Positions 45,177 to 54,951 of a stretch of DNA of 64,000 bases are shown in pieces. Origin of the DNA: Pedomonas mirosovicensis. Lineage in GTDB: Bacteria > Pseudomonadota > Alphaproteobacteria > Sphingomonadales > Sphingomonadaceae. Made by a program: the position numbers and the translations under genes. Within the stretch, counting starts at the first letter, position 1. Every line of letters starts with the position of its first letter. The notes beneath the pieces are model-generated. The model saw only the letters and a list, made by a program, of their open reading frames with translations. It did not search any database and had not been told where the DNA came from. Location: the NCBI RefSeq assembly GCF_022569295.1, contig NZ_JAKFIA010000001.1, forward strand, positions 1,441,001 to 1,505,000, read 5' to 3'.

Positions 45177-45209
45177 AAAGGGCCGGATGCAAGGCGCATC
45201 CAGCCCTTT
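45177..45209. terminator. Bidirectional terminator of the chemoreceptor and lipoprotein genes
   Basis: A 14-bp stem (AAAGGGCCGGATGC / GCATCCAGCCCTTT, one mismatch) with an AAGGC loop. A-rich before and T-rich after, so it should work from both strands. Confidence 0.85.
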
Positions 45210-45233
45210 TCGTTCGCGCGGTTGCTCGTCCGC

Positions 45234-47018
45234 TTACGCGGCGCGCAGGGCGCTGAGGAACTCGTGGATTTGCTGGCGCAGCACCTGGGCCTCGCGCGAG
45301 ACGCCGCGTGAGGCCTCCAGCATCTGCTGCGCGTCGGTCGCGTTTTCCGCCACCGCGCTCTCGACCGAGGTGATGTTGCTGACCACCTGCACGGTGCCGG
45401 TGGCCACATCCTGCACCGTGCGGCTGATCTCCTGCGTCGCGGCGCTCTGCTGCTCCACCGCCGAGGCCACGGTCGCCGACATCTCGCTCACCGTGTTCAC
45501 GATGGTGCCGATGTCGTTGATGACCGTCACGGTGGTGTCGGTCGCCGCCTGAATGGCGCTGATCTGCGTGGTGATCTCGTCGGTGGCCTGGGCCGTCTGG
45601 TTGGCCAGGGTCTTCACCTCGCTTGCCACGACCGCGAAGCCGCGGCCGGCATCGCCTGCGCGGGCGGCCTCGATGGTGGCGTTCAGCGCCAGGAGGTTGG
45701 TCTGCTCGGCGATCTGGTTGATGAGGGTGACCACCTCGCCGATGCGCTGGCTGGCTTCCGCCAGGTGCTGAACCTGCCCGTTGGCGCGGTCCGCCTGGGT
45801 TTTGGCCTTGATGGCCATGTCCGAGGTCTCGCTGATGCGGCGGGTGATCTCCGAGATGGAGCTGGTCAACTCCTCCGTGGCGGCCGCCACGGCGTTGATG
45901 CCGCCGCGCGTGTTCTCGGTGACGCTGGTGGCGGTTTGCGCCTGCTCCCGCGAGTTGGTGGAGGACTCCGCCATACGCGTGGCTGAGTCCTCAAGGCCGC
46001 TGGCGGCTTCGGTCAGCCGCTCGGCAATGCCGGCAACCGACATCTCGAGTTCAGCCGCCATGTCCAACAGGGCAGCGCGCTGGCGCTCGCCAGCCGCGCG
46101 GCGCTCGGCCTCGGCCTGTTCCATCAGCTTCAGGTTTTCCGCATTCACTTCATTGATGCGCTGCTCCATCAGCTTCTGGGCCTCAAGGCGCTCGTTCTCC
46201 ACCTGGGCCTGAAGCTCGGCATTGCGCTGGGATTGCTCCCGGAACACCTCAAGCGCGCGGGCGATGTCGCCCACTTCGTCGCGGCGCTCGCTGCCGTCGA
46301 TAACGACGTTGAGATTGCCACGGGTCAGGCCCTTCACCGCCTCGGCCAGCTGAACCAGCGGACGGCCGATCAGCCTTTGGCCCAGGACGAGCGAGGCGAG
46401 GACGGCAATGCCAACGCCAGCGATGGCGACGGTGAGCATGAGACGCAGGCTGCGGGCATGGAAGGCCTGCAGCTCCGCGCGGGTCTGCACGATATCGGCC
46501 GCCTGCACCTTGGCGAAGGCCTCGACGCGCGTATTCAGCGCCTGCCGGCTGCTGCGGTTCGCGTCGTTGTCGCCAAGCACGCGGGCCGCCTCATTTCCTT
46601 GCTCCCGCCCGACGCGCGCCATGTCGGTCCGATATCGGGCGAACGTCCTGGCCTCGCGCTCGAGCGCTGCGAATTCCTGCCGGCGCTCATCGCTGATGAG
46701 CTTGCTCCAGTCGTTCAGAACCTGATTGAACTGGGCGATGCCCTTGTCCATGCCCGCTGCGAACTTCTCAAGCTTCTGGGGATCGGAGGACATGTAGACG
46801 CCGCGGGAGTCCATCACGATGGAGAGGATCAGGCTGTTCAGCTTCTCCCCCTGGATGGCGCGCTGCGCGGCAAGGTCGATATCCACGACGTGTTCGCGAT
46901 AAACCTTGATGGCGTTGGCGCCGATCAGCGCGATGGCCAGGGCAGTTATGCCAAGAACGCCCACTATGATGCCGAGCTTTGACCGAATACGCAGGTCCGT
47001 AAAAAAACTCTTAAGCAT
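45234..47018 (-). CDS. Methyl-accepting chemotaxis protein
   Basis: A 594-residue chemoreceptor. The first helix is at about residues 15-38, a small periplasmic four-helix sensor follows, the second helix is near 190-212, and then a HAMP domain. The signalling hairpin contains [20 protein letters not shown] and [17 protein letters not shown]. Start 47018 rather than 47033 by the AAGGTG site. The ligand is unknown. No other chemotaxis genes are in the window. Confidence 0.92.
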   Translation of the reverse strand: MLKSFFTDLRIRSKLGIIVGVLGITALAIALIGANAIKVYREHVVDIDLAAQRAIQGEKLNSLILSIVMDSRGVYMSSDPQKLEKFAAGMDKGIAQFNQVLNDWSKLISDERRQEFAALEREARTFARYRTDMARVGREQGNEAARVLGDNDANRSSRQALNTRVEAFAKVQAADIVQTRAELQAFHARSLRLMLTVAIAGVGIAVLASLVLGQRLIGRPLVQLAEAVKGLTRGNLNVVIDGSERRDEVGDIARALEVFREQSQRNAELQAQVENERLEAQKLMEQRINEVNAENLKLMEQAEAERRAAGERQRAALLDMAAELEMSVAGIAERLTEAASGLEDSATRMAESSTNSREQAQTATSVTENTRGGINAVAAATEELTSSISEITRRISETSDMAIKAKTQADRANGQVQHLAEASQRIGEVVTLINQIAEQTNLLALNATIEAARAGDAGRGFAVVASEVKTLANQTAQATDEITTQISAIQAATDTTVTVINDIGTIVNTVSEMSATVASAVEQQSAATQEISRTVQDVATGTVQVVSNITSVESAVAENATDAQQMLEASRGVSREAQVLRQQIHEFLSALRAA

Positions 47019-47214
47019 AAACACCTTAGCCACTCCCTACGATGGATAAACTTAATCCATCTGCGCCATGTCTCGCTCAGGGAGTTTTTGAAATTCAGTT
47101 AATGACGCAATCGTAACTGATAAGAGTATAGGCTTAATGGCTTAATTTAAAAAATTCCCAAGAAGATTCATGGACCTGACTGCTGATGTAGTAATAAAGT
47201 TACTTTTCTTTTCG

Positions 47215-47237
47215 GTGATGTGATTCTATATCATTAC
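47215..47237. promoter_or_regulatory. Zur-like palindrome before the CobW-type gene
   Basis: Arms GTGATGTGAT and ATATCATTAC around TCT match at seven of ten positions and resemble zinc-repressor (Zur) sites that begin GTAATG. The last base is one position before the start codon and there is no clear ribosome-binding site. Suggests metal control, low certainty. Confidence 0.35.
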
Positions 47238-47238
47238 C

Positions 47239-48300
47239 ATGATGATCCCCGTCACCATTCTCACCGGCTTTCTCGGCGCCGGCAAAACCACGCTGCTGAA
47301 GCGCCTGCTGGCCGATCCGCGCTTTTCGGACACGGCCGTCGTCATCAACGAGTTCGGCGAAGTGGGGCTTGACCACATGCTGGTCGAGGCCGCGCCGGAA
47401 GCCGTGGTGGAGATGACTTCCGGCTGCCTGTGCTGCACGGTGCGCGGCGACGTGCGCCGCACGCTGCTGATGCTGATGGAGCGCTCGGAGCGGGGCGAGA
47501 TTCCACTGTTCTCCCGCCTTGTCATCGAGACGACCGGGCTGGCCGACCCCGCGCCGGTCATCCACACGCTGCTGGTCGACCCGCGTCTTGCGCGTCGTTA
47601 CCGGCTGGCGCAGGTGGTGACGGTCATCGACGCGGTGAACGGCCCGGACACGCTGGACAGGCAGCCAGAGGCGATGAAGCAGGCAGCGGTCGCCGACCGG
47701 CTGCTGGTGACGAAAACCGACCTGCTGAAACCGGGCGAGGGGGCGGGCCTGTTCGACCGGCTGCGGGTGCTGAACCCGAGCGCGGTGATTGTCGACACGG
47801 CCTCGCCCGATTTCGACCTGCGCTCCATCGTCGATGACACGCTCACCTTCCGCCCGGACATGAAGCCGGAGCATGTGCGCGACTGGCTGGCCGCCGAGGC
47901 GGTGGAAGCGGGGCACGGGCACCATCATGGCCACCATCACCACGATCATGACCACCATCATGACGTAACCCGCCATTCGGAGGATATCCGCTCCTTCTCG
48001 CTGGTGATTGATCAGCCGATCAGCCGCTTCGCCTTCGCCATGGCCATGCAGCTGCTCACCGCCAATCAGGGCGCGGATTTGCTGCGCGTCAAAGGCATCG
48101 TGAAGCTGGAGGAGCATCCGGAGCGCCCCGTCGCCATCCACGGCGTGCAGCACATCCTCCACGACCCCGTCTATCTCGACCGCTGGCCGGACGACGACCA
48201 CCGCACGAAGCTGGTCTTCATCACCCGCAATATTCCCAGAGAAACCATCGAGGGCTTCTTCAAGGCATGGGCGCAGGCCAGCGTGCCGGGTGCGGTGTAG
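47239..48300 (+). CDS. CobW/ZNG1 family metal-chaperone GTPase, copy A
   Basis: A 353-residue G3E GTPase. Walker A GFLGAGKTT is near residue 10; the metal motif CLCC in SGCLCCTVRGD, the [12 protein letters not shown] segment and TKTD complete the GTPase core. A His-rich loop near residue 230 ([16 protein letters not shown]) binds metals. ZNG1-type proteins move zinc to client enzymes under zinc starvation. A second copy with a WD40 partner lies 4 kb away. Start ATG 47239 or 47242. Confidence 0.88.
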   Translation: MMIPVTILTGFLGAGKTTLLKRLLADPRFSDTAVVINEFGEVGLDHMLVEAAPEAVVEMTSGCLCCTVRGDVRRTLLMLMERSERGEIPLFSRLVIETTGLADPAPVIHTLLVDPRLARRYRLAQVVTVIDAVNGPDTLDRQPEAMKQAAVADRLLVTKTDLLKPGEGAGLFDRLRVLNPSAVIVDTASPDFDLRSIVDDTLTFRPDMKPEHVRDWLAAEAVEAGHGHHHGHHHHDHDHHHDVTRHSEDIRSFSLVIDQPISRFAFAMAMQLLTANQGADLLRVKGIVKLEEHPERPVAIHGVQHILHDPVYLDRWPDDDHRTKLVFITRNIPRETIEGFFKAWAQASVPGAV

Positions 48301-48310
48301 GGTTTAAGGG

Positions 48311-48482
48311 ATTTTATGTAGGGGGACTTGTCCCCTCTGACCCCCATTCGTTTTTGCGCCGTGCGAGCGGGCAGGGGCGCGGCCCTGTGAAATTCCAGAT
48401 CAGAACAGGGCCGTGACCTTGATGACAGGCGTGCCCGAAAAACGAATGGGAGTGCAGAGGGTCCGAGACCCTCTGCAAAAAC
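48311..48482. repeat. Two-ended extragenic hairpin element, copy 9
   Basis: Between convergent CobW-A and the MacB permease. The left hairpin GGGGAC/GTCCCC (48322-48335) is followed by CCCCCATTCGTTTTTGCGCC. The right side has GCCCG, AAACGAATGGGAG and a perfect 11-bp TGCAGAGGGTC/GACCCTCTGCA (48453-48477), then an A-run. Confidence 0.8.
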
Positions 48483-48501
48483 AAAACTCAAAAGCCGGAA
48501 A

Positions 48502-49728
48502 TCAGTCGTACCGCAGGGCTTCGATCGGGTTGAGGCGGGAGGCCTTGCGGGCCGGGTAGTAGCCGAAGACGATGCCCACGAGCCCGGCGAAGAACAGGCT
48601 GACGAGCACGATCTGCATGTTCAGCGTCACATCGAACGCGCCGAGCATGCTGATGCCGAACACCAGCAGGAGCGAGATGGCGACGCCGATGAGGCCGCCG
48701 ACCAGCGAGAGCAGGGCGCTTTCGGTGAGGAACTGGCTGAGGATGTCCTCGGGCCGCGCGCCGACCGCCATGCGTAGGCCGATCTCGCGCGTGCGCTCGG
48801 TGACGGAGACCAGCATGATATTCATGATGCCGATGCCGCCGACGACCAGCGCCACGGAGGCGATGGCGCCCAGCAGCGCGGTCATGGTGCGGGTGGTCTG
48901 GGTGCGGAGCGCCATCATTTCGGTGAGGTTGCCCACGCGCACGGGCGCATCTGCACCGGCGGGCGTGCGCTTGAGTTCGCGCATCAGGCTTTCGATTTCG
49001 GCCTGAACGCGGGTCATGATTTCCTGGCTGGAGGTCTTGACGAAGATGGCGTGGATTTCGCCGGCGATGCGGTCGCCGCTGCCCATCAGGCGGGACTGGG
49101 CGGTCTTCAGCGGCACGATGGTGACGTTGTCCTCGTCGCGCTGGCCGCTGCCGCTGCCCTTGGGCGCGAGAATGCCAACCACCTTCATGGGCACGCGGTT
49201 GATGCGGATGGTGGCCCCGATTGCCCCGCCCTTGGGAAATAGCTCCTTGCGAACGGACTCGCCGATCAACACCACCTTGGAGGCGCTGCGCTCTTCGAGC
49301 GGGCGGAAATCGCGCCCTTCGGCGACGGCCCAGTTGCGGGCGATGAGAAAATCGTTGTTGGTGCCCAGCAAGGTCGCTTCCCAGTTGCTGCCGCCCACGA
49401 CGATCTGGCCCTGGCCAAACCGCACCGGGGCGGCGGCCACCACGCCGGAGATGCGGCGCTTCATGGCCTCGGCATCCTTCTCCACCATCGGAATGGTGCT
49501 GCTCTCGCTGCGGACCGGACCGCGCCCGCCGGAGGGAAAAATAATCATCAGGTTGGTGCCCATGGCGCGGATTTCCGCATCGATCTTGTCGCGCGCGCCC
49601 TGGCCGATGGAGACCATGGTGATGACCGACGCCACGCCGATGATGATGCCGAGCATCGTCAGCGCGCTCCGCAGCTTGTGGGCCTTGAGCGACAGGGTGG
49701 CGAGACGGAGGGAGGGGATCAGTTTCAT
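48502..49728 (-). CDS. MacB-type ABC transporter permease
   Basis: A 408-residue permease with an N-terminal helix (about 20-45), the large periplasmic MacB core domain, and three C-terminal helices. Conserved segments are LTMLGIIIGVASVITMVSIG and GIMNIMLVSVTERTREIGLR, typical of MacB/FtsX-type proteins. The ATPase is a separate gene 11 bases upstream. With MacA it forms a tripartite exporter or mechanotransmission pump; no TolC gene is adjacent. Confidence 0.9.
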   Translation of the reverse strand: MKLIPSLRLATLSLKAHKLRSALTMLGIIIGVASVITMVSIGQGARDKIDAEIRAMGTNLMIIFPSGGRGPVRSESSTIPMVEKDAEAMKRRISGVVAAAPVRFGQGQIVVGGSNWEATLLGTNNDFLIARNWAVAEGRDFRPLEERSASKVVLIGESVRKELFPKGGAIGATIRINRVPMKVVGILAPKGSGSGQRDEDNVTIVPLKTAQSRLMGSGDRIAGEIHAIFVKTSSQEIMTRVQAEIESLMRELKRTPAGADAPVRVGNLTEMMALRTQTTRTMTALLGAIASVALVVGGIGIMNIMLVSVTERTREIGLRMAVGARPEDILSQFLTESALLSLVGGLIGVAISLLLVFGISMLGAFDVTLNMQIVLVSLFFAGLVGIVFGYYPARKASRLNPIEALRYD

Positions 49729-49739
49729 GGGATCAGCTC

Positions 49740-50498
49740 TCAGGCGTTCACCAGCGGACGCCAGATGTCGGCGTTGGCCTCGTCTGCTTCCACCCGGCCG
49801 TCGCGCATGCGGATGATGCGGTTGCCCGCATGGGCCACGCGCTCGTCGTGCGTCACCAGAACGACGGTGAGGCCGCCCGCGTTCAGCTCTTGAAACAGGG
49901 TGATGATCTCGGCGCCGGTGCGGCTGTCGAGCGCGCCGGTGGGCTCGTCCGCCAGGAGAAGCAGGGGGTCGTTCACCAGTGCGCGGGCGATGGCGACGCG
50001 CTGCTGCTGCCCGCCCGACATTTCGGAGGGCAGGTGGCCCATGCGGTTGGCCAGGTGCACCCGCTCCAGGCAGCGGCGGGCGCGCTCCGCGCCGTCCGTC
50101 ACCGGATCGCGCCGGTAGATGAGCGGCATGGCGACGTTCTCCGCCGCCGTCATGCGCGGCAGCAGGTGAAACTGCTGGAACACGAAGCCGATGGTGCGCC
50201 CGCGCAGCTCGGCAAGCTCTCCCTGGCTCGCCTTGCGAAGCACGGTATCGCCGATGGTGATGGAGCCTTCGGTGGGCGTGTCGAGCGCGCCGATGAGGTT
50301 CATCAGCGTGGACTTGCCCGAGCCCGACGGCCCCATGATGGCGACGAACTCGCCGCGCCGGATGGTGAGCGAGACGTTCTCGAGCGCGTGGACCGTCTCA
50401 TCGCCCATGCGGAAACGCTTGGTGAGGTTTTCACAGAGGATGATCGGCTCGCCCGGCGTCGCGGCGCGGACGGCGGCCATGGCGTTCGCCGTCGTCAT
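49740..50498 (-). CDS. MacB-type ABC transporter ATPase
   Basis: A 252-residue ABC ATPase. Walker [11 protein letters not shown]-loop, signature MSGGQQQR, Walker [14 protein letters not shown] and a final His in LVTHDERVA are all present. It is the LolD/MacB ATPase type. It overlaps the MacA-like gene by four bases (ATGA). Confidence 0.9.
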   Translation of the reverse strand: MTTANAMAAVRAATPGEPIILCENLTKRFRMGDETVHALENVSLTIRRGEFVAIMGPSGSGKSTLMNLIGALDTPTEGSITIGDTVLRKASQGELAELRGRTIGFVFQQFHLLPRMTAAENVAMPLIYRRDPVTDGAERARRCLERVHLANRMGHLPSEMSGGQQQRVAIARALVNDPLLLLADEPTGALDSRTGAEIITLFQELNAGGLTVVLVTHDERVAHAGNRIIRMRDGRVEADEANADIWRPLVNA

Positions 50499-51769
50499 GA
50501 AGCGGCTCCAGGGGCGCTCTCGCCGATAATGACATGCTCGCCCGGCTGAAGCTTGCCGCCCACGATGGCAACTTCCTCGTCGGTGCGAACGCCGGTGAAC
50601 ACGGGTCGGCGCTCAGGCTCGCCGTTCTGCGCCAGCACCCACACCGTGCCCGGCTGGCCCTTGGCGCCTGCGGGCTTGCCCTCCTCGGGGTGCGGGCCGT
50701 TGGCCTTGCGATTGCCGCCTGGGGGCGGGCCCATCGGGCCACCCTGCGGGCCGAAGCCTCCGGTCGCGCGGCTGGCGGCCTCGGCGGCGATGGCGGTTGG
50801 CTCATAGCTGAGGGCCATGATCGGCAGCTTCAGCACGTCCTTCACCTCGCCGAGGTAGATGGTGGCATTGGCGGTCATGTTGGGCAGCAGCTTGCCCTGC
50901 TTGTTGGGCGCGGTGATGATGACGGTGTAGGTGACGACGCCGGTGGAGGTGGTCTGCTCCTGCTCGGTGTCGCCGCTGGCGAGGCGCACTTCCTTCACCT
51001 CCCCGTGGAAGACCTGATCGGGGTAGGCGTCCACGGTGAACTCGGCCCGCTGGCCGGGCGCGACCGAGCCGATATCGGCCTCATCCACCTCGGCCTCCAC
51101 CTGCATCTCCGCAAGATCCTCGGCGATGGTGAAAAGGGTGGGGGTCTGGAAGCTGGCGGCGACCGTCTGGCCCACGTTGATGGCGCGGCTGATGACGACG
51201 CCATCCACCGGCGCGCGGATGTAAGTGCGGGAGAGGTCGATACGGGCTTGGTTCAGGTTCGCCTTGGCCTGCAGAAGGCTGGCTTCGGCCAGCTTGACCG
51301 CGGCGCGGGCCTTCTCCAGCGTCGCCTCGGCGGTTTCGGTGCCGCGCGCCGAATACCAGCCGCTGGTGGAGAGCTTGCGCTTGGTCTCATAGTCGCGCTC
51401 CGCCTCCTTCAGATCCGCCTTTGCCTGGTCCAACTGGGCCTGGGCGGTGGCCTGCTGGGCCTCGCCCTGAAGCACGCGGGCCTCGAAGGTGCTCGGGTCG
51501 ATGCGGGCCAGAACCTGCCCCTTCTTCACGGGCGTGTTGAAGTCGGCATACAGCTCCTTGATGAGGCCGGAGACCTCCGAGCCCACCTCCACCGTGCCGA
51601 CGGCCTGAAGACTGCCAGAGGCGGTGATGTGGGTGGTGATGTCGCCGCGCTCCGCCGCAACGGTCTGGTAGACCGGGGCGTCGGAGGAGCGGAAGGACCA
51701 TGCGGCATAGCCGATGGCAGCAAGAACAAGAAAGGCGCCGATGATGGCGAGGCGTCGCCGCGATGTCAT
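50495..51769 (-). CDS. MacA-like periplasmic adaptor protein
   Basis: About 424 residues of the HlyD/RND adaptor family: N-terminal anchor (residues 5-24), barrel/lipoyl parts with GSEVSGLIKELYADFNTPVK, a long coiled-coil hairpin, and beta barrel. A Gly/Pro-rich low-complexity segment (about residues 325-350) interrupts the C-terminal domain. First gene of the macAB operon. ATG 51769. Confidence 0.88.
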   Translation of the reverse strand: MTSRRRLAIIGAFLVLAAIGYAAWSFRSSDAPVYQTVAAERGDITTHITASGSLQAVGTVEVGSEVSGLIKELYADFNTPVKKGQVLARIDPSTFEARVLQGEAQQATAQAQLDQAKADLKEAERDYETKRKLSTSGWYSARGTETAEATLEKARAAVKLAEASLLQAKANLNQARIDLSRTYIRAPVDGVVISRAINVGQTVAASFQTPTLFTIAEDLAEMQVEAEVDEADIGSVAPGQRAEFTVDAYPDQVFHGEVKEVRLASGDTEQEQTTSTGVVTYTVIITAPNKQGKLLPNMTANATIYLGEVKDVLKLPIMALSYEPTAIAAEAASRATGGFGPQGGPMGPPPGGNRKANGPHPEEGKPAGAKGQPGTVWVLAQNGEPERRPVFTGVRTDEEVAIVGGKLQPGEHVIIGESAPGAAS

Positions 51770-52050
51770 GAATCTTCCCGAATACAGATAAAACCGAGTG
51801 GACGAAGTATCTTCTGGCTTTCGACAAACAGGCCGCATTGCCCGTAGTTACGCCGGGGGGAGGATACTTCCTTCGCACTCCGGGCGGAATGTTCATACAT
51901 TAGAATTACACAGCCCCGCTGCCCACCCTATATAGGAGGGGCGCGGCCAGGCGGCAGGGAAATGCCGCCGGATCGACGCTCCCCCTAGACGAAGCGGCTT
52001 CGGGTCGCCAATTACCGGGGGAAACTGACGTAACAAAGGTGAACAGACGC

Positions 52051-53115
52051 ATGGCGCAGATCCCTGTGACCGTTTTGACCGGCTATCTGGGGGCCGGCAA
52101 GACCACGCTCCTCAACCGCATCCTCACCGAGCCGCACGGCAAGAAGTATGCCGTGATCGTGAACGAGTTCGGCGAAATCGGCATCGACAACGATCTGGTG
52201 GTCGATACCGACGAGGAAGTGTTCGAGATGAACAACGGGTGCATCTGCTGCACCGTGCGCGGCGACCTCATCCGCATCATCTCCACCCTGCTGAAGCGGC
52301 CCGGCCGGTTCGACGGCATCATCGTCGAGACCACGGGCCTGGCGGACCCGGCCCCGGTCGCGCAGACCTTCTTCGTTGACGAGGACGTGCGCGCCAAGAC
52401 GCAGCTGGACGCGGTCATCACCGTGGTCGATGCCAAGCACCTGCTGCTGCGCCTTGCGGATTCCAAGGAAGCGCAGGAGCAGATCGGCTTTGCCGACATT
52501 ATCCTCATCAACAAGATCGACCTGGTGACGCCTGATGAGCTGCGCCAAGTGGAAGCGGCCGTGAAGCGGATCAACCCCTATGCGGTCATCCACTTCACCG
52601 AGAAGGCGCAGATCGGGGTGGACAAGCTGCTCGATCGCGGCGCGTTCGACCTGGAGCGCATTCTGGAAGCCAACCCTGGCTTCCTGGCCGAGGAAGACCA
52701 TCACCACCACGACCATCATCATCACCACCATCACGACCATGACCACGCGTGCGACGAGCACTGCGATCACGACCACCATCACCACGAGGAGCATGCGGCT
52801 CCAAACGTCATTCACGACAAGGGCGTGACCAGCGTTTCCCTGCGGTCGGAAAAGCCGTTGCTGGGCGAGCTGTTCACCCGCTGGATCGGCGACCTGACTC
52901 AGGAAAAGGGGCCGGATATTCTGCGCCTCAAGGGCATTCTCGCTTTTGAGGGCGAGGAGCAGCGCTTCGTGGTGCAGGGCGTGCACATGATCCTCGATGG
53001 CGATCTGCAAAAGCCCTGGGGCAAGGACGAAGCACGGGTGTCGCGCCTCGTGCTCATCGGCCGCAATCTGGACCCGAAGGAACTGAACGAGCAGTTCCAG
53101 GCATGCGTGGCCTAA
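52051..53115 (+). CDS. CobW family metal-chaperone GTPase, copy B
   Basis: A 354-residue G3E GTPase with Walker [10 protein letters not shown], the metal motif CICC in [23 protein letters not shown] and NKID. The His/Asp-rich loop near residues 215-255 is longer than in copy A. ATG 52051 follows a GTG at 52039 and is preferred. The WD40 gene starts four bases after its stop, so the pair is probably one unit; such CobW-WD40 pairs are known in alphaproteobacteria. Confidence 0.9.
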   Translation: MAQIPVTVLTGYLGAGKTTLLNRILTEPHGKKYAVIVNEFGEIGIDNDLVVDTDEEVFEMNNGCICCTVRGDLIRIISTLLKRPGRFDGIIVETTGLADPAPVAQTFFVDEDVRAKTQLDAVITVVDAKHLLLRLADSKEAQEQIGFADIILINKIDLVTPDELRQVEAAVKRINPYAVIHFTEKAQIGVDKLLDRGAFDLERILEANPGFLAEEDHHHHDHHHHHHHDHDHACDEHCDHDHHHHEEHAAPNVIHDKGVTSVSLRSEKPLLGELFTRWIGDLTQEKGPDILRLKGILAFEGEEQRFVVQGVHMILDGDLQKPWGKDEARVSRLVLIGRNLDPKELNEQFQACVA

Positions 53116-53119
53116 CCCC

Positions 53120-54106
53120 ATGCCGCTGATGGACGACAACGGGCAGGCGCTGAACCTTGGCGCTTTTGTCGAAGCGGTGGTGCCGGTGGCGGGCGGGCTC
53201 GCCTTCGCCACGACCGAAGGGCAGGTGGCGTTCGGTGCCAATCCGCCGCGCCAGATTCACGACGGCGGCATTCTGTGCGCCAGCGCCTATGACGGCGGCA
53301 TCGCCACCGGCGGAGACGACGGCTGCGTGAAGCTGACGCGCGCCGACGGCACGGTCATTGACGTGGCCGAGCTGCCGGGCAAGTGGATCGAGAAAATGGC
53401 GGCGAGCGAGGGCAGCGGCATTGCCTTCGCCGCCGGCAGGACGGTGCATGTGGCCAAGCCCGTGAAGGGCATTTTCCGCACCATCACGCACGACCACACG
53501 GTGCAGGCGTTGGCGTTCGACCCCAAGGGCAAGCGGCTGGCGTGCGCCCACTACAATGGCGTTTCGCTGTGGTGGGTGAACTCGGATGCGCCCAAGCCGC
53601 TGGTGCTGGGTTGGAAGGGCGCTCACACGCTCGTCACCTGGAGCCCGGACGGCAGGTTCGTGATGACCGCCATGCAGGAGAACAGCCTGCATGGCTGGCG
53701 GCTCGCCGACCTTACGGACATGCGGATGGGCGGCTACCCGTCCAAAACCAAATCCATGGCCTGGGCGGACAAGGGCAAGTACCTCGCCACCTCCGGCGCG
53801 GAAGCGGTGATCCTGTGGCCGTTCACCGACAAGAACGGGCCGATGGGCAAGGCGGGCCTCCAGCGCTTCGGCCTGGGCGCGCTGTGCACGGTTGTTGCCG
53901 CGCACCCCAGGCAGGGCATCCTTGCCGCGGGCTTTGCCGATGGGGCGGTGCTGCTTTTCCGCACGGACAACGAGCAGGAAGTCCTGGTCGCCGGACGGAC
54001 GGACGAGGCGTCGCCGGTCTCCGCCATTGCCTTTTCCCGCGATGGCAAGCAGCTCGGCTTCGGCCGGGAGGACGGCACCGGCGGGCTCGTCACTCTGCCC
54101 GCCTGA
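53120..54106 (+). CDS. WD40 repeat protein paired with CobW
   Basis: A 328-residue beta-propeller protein with several WD40-like repeats, such as VQALAFDPKGKRLACAHYNG, TLVTWSPDGRFVMTAMQENS and SAIAFSRDGKQLGFGRED. No signal peptide is visible, so it is probably cytoplasmic. The 4-base gap to the CobW gene implies a shared role, perhaps handling a metal-protein client. An intrinsic terminator follows. Confidence 0.82.
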   Translation: MPLMDDNGQALNLGAFVEAVVPVAGGLAFATTEGQVAFGANPPRQIHDGGILCASAYDGGIATGGDDGCVKLTRADGTVIDVAELPGKWIEKMAASEGSGIAFAAGRTVHVAKPVKGIFRTITHDHTVQALAFDPKGKRLACAHYNGVSLWWVNSDAPKPLVLGWKGAHTLVTWSPDGRFVMTAMQENSLHGWRLADLTDMRMGGYPSKTKSMAWADKGKYLATSGAEAVILWPFTDKNGPMGKAGLQRFGLGALCTVVAAHPRQGILAAGFADGAVLLFRTDNEQEVLVAGRTDEASPVSAIAFSRDGKQLGFGREDGTGGLVTLPA

Positions 54107-54133
54107 GCGCTGCAAGGGCGTTGGGTCATCAGG

Positions 54134-54162
54134 AAAGCCGGGTCATGTGCCCGGCTTTTCTT
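54134..54162 (+). terminator. Intrinsic terminator of the CobW-WD40 operon
   Basis: A 9-bp stem AAAGCCGGG/CCCGGCTTT with a TCATGTG loop, followed by TCTTTT. Located 28 bases after the WD40 stop. Confidence 0.9.
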
Positions 54163-54233
54163 TTGGGTGGTCGCCTCCCTCTTCCTTATTGCGAGGGGTG
54201 GCCCTCCGTCATCCGGTAAGGCCCAGATGCAAT

Positions 54234-54262
54234 GAAGCCGCCGTTGCGAGGACGGCGGCTTC
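54234..54262 (-). terminator. Hairpin downstream of the histone-like gene
   Basis: A perfect 11-bp stem GAAGCCGCCGT/ACGGCGGCTTC with a 7-base loop. On the minus strand it lies 28 bases after the stop of the histone-like gene; the tail is not T-rich, so it may be a weaker terminator. Confidence 0.6.
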
Positions 54263-54289
54263 AGCGAATTGGGTCTGTTCTGAGAAAAA

Positions 54290-54772
54290 TCAGAGCGGGT
54301 TCTTGCGCGGACGGCCACGCTTGCGCGGCGCGGCGGCGGCAATAACCGCAGCCGGCGGCGTCTGCGCGGGCGCCTTGGGGGCGCTGGCCTTGGCGCTCTT
54401 GGCCGCGCCGTTGGCCTTTTTCACCGTGGACTTCTTTGCGGCGGACTTTTTGGCCGTCGTCTTTTTCGCGGCACCGTTGGCTGCGCCATTAGCCTTCGCC
54501 GCAACCTTGTCGGCCTTCGTCGCCTTCTTGGCTACCGGCTCGGCGGATGCCGCACCGTTCTTCTTCGCCGCTTTCTCGAGAACCTTGACGGTCTTGGAAA
54601 GCTCAGAGACCTTTGCCTTCTGCTCGGCGATGGTCTTCTCCGCTTTTTCAAGACGCTTGGCGAGGCGATCCAGAAGTTTTTCGGTGGCCGACGGCTTGGC
54701 CGCCTGCTTGTCTGCGGATTTGGGTTGAGCTTTGGATGCAGCCTTGGCACGCACGGTGGTGGCTTTGGCCAT
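54290..54772 (-). CDS. Histone H1-like Lys/Ala-rich protein with an AT-hook
   Basis: A 160-residue basic protein. Residues 28-72 are a coiled coil (LDRLAKRLEKAEKTIAEQKA). The rest is Lys/Ala-rich, with PAKKAT-type repeats, ending in an AT-hook RKRGRPRKN. This pattern resembles histone H1-like nucleoid proteins and PhaF-like phasins with a basic tail. Because the window holds PHB genes, a granule link is possible but unproven. Confidence 0.75.
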   Translation of the reverse strand: MAKATTVRAKAASKAQPKSADKQAAKPSATEKLLDRLAKRLEKAEKTIAEQKAKVSELSKTVKVLEKAAKKNGAASAEPVAKKATKADKVAAKANGAANGAAKKTTAKKSAAKKSTVKKANGAAKSAKASAPKAPAQTPPAAVIAAAAPRKRGRPRKNPL

Positions 54773-54951
54773 AGGATTCCCCCTTTGGTTCCCGAGTGCT
54801 GCGAAAAACAGTCACAAATAATTTTTCATTACGCAAGAGGCGTTTTTTGCTCTCCCCTGGAGTTATCCAGACGCCGATGCTTCAAATTGAGGGCCGCTTG
54901 GCTTTGAAATGGCCTGAAAGCGATTATGGCATCGCCTCCTGAATTGGGGGA

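Noticed and set aside
52680-52795. Dense CAC/CAT repeat tract resembling a microsatellite or CRISPR-like repeat
   Set aside because: It is coding, encoding the His/Asp-rich metal loop of CobW copy B, with no regular spacer structure.
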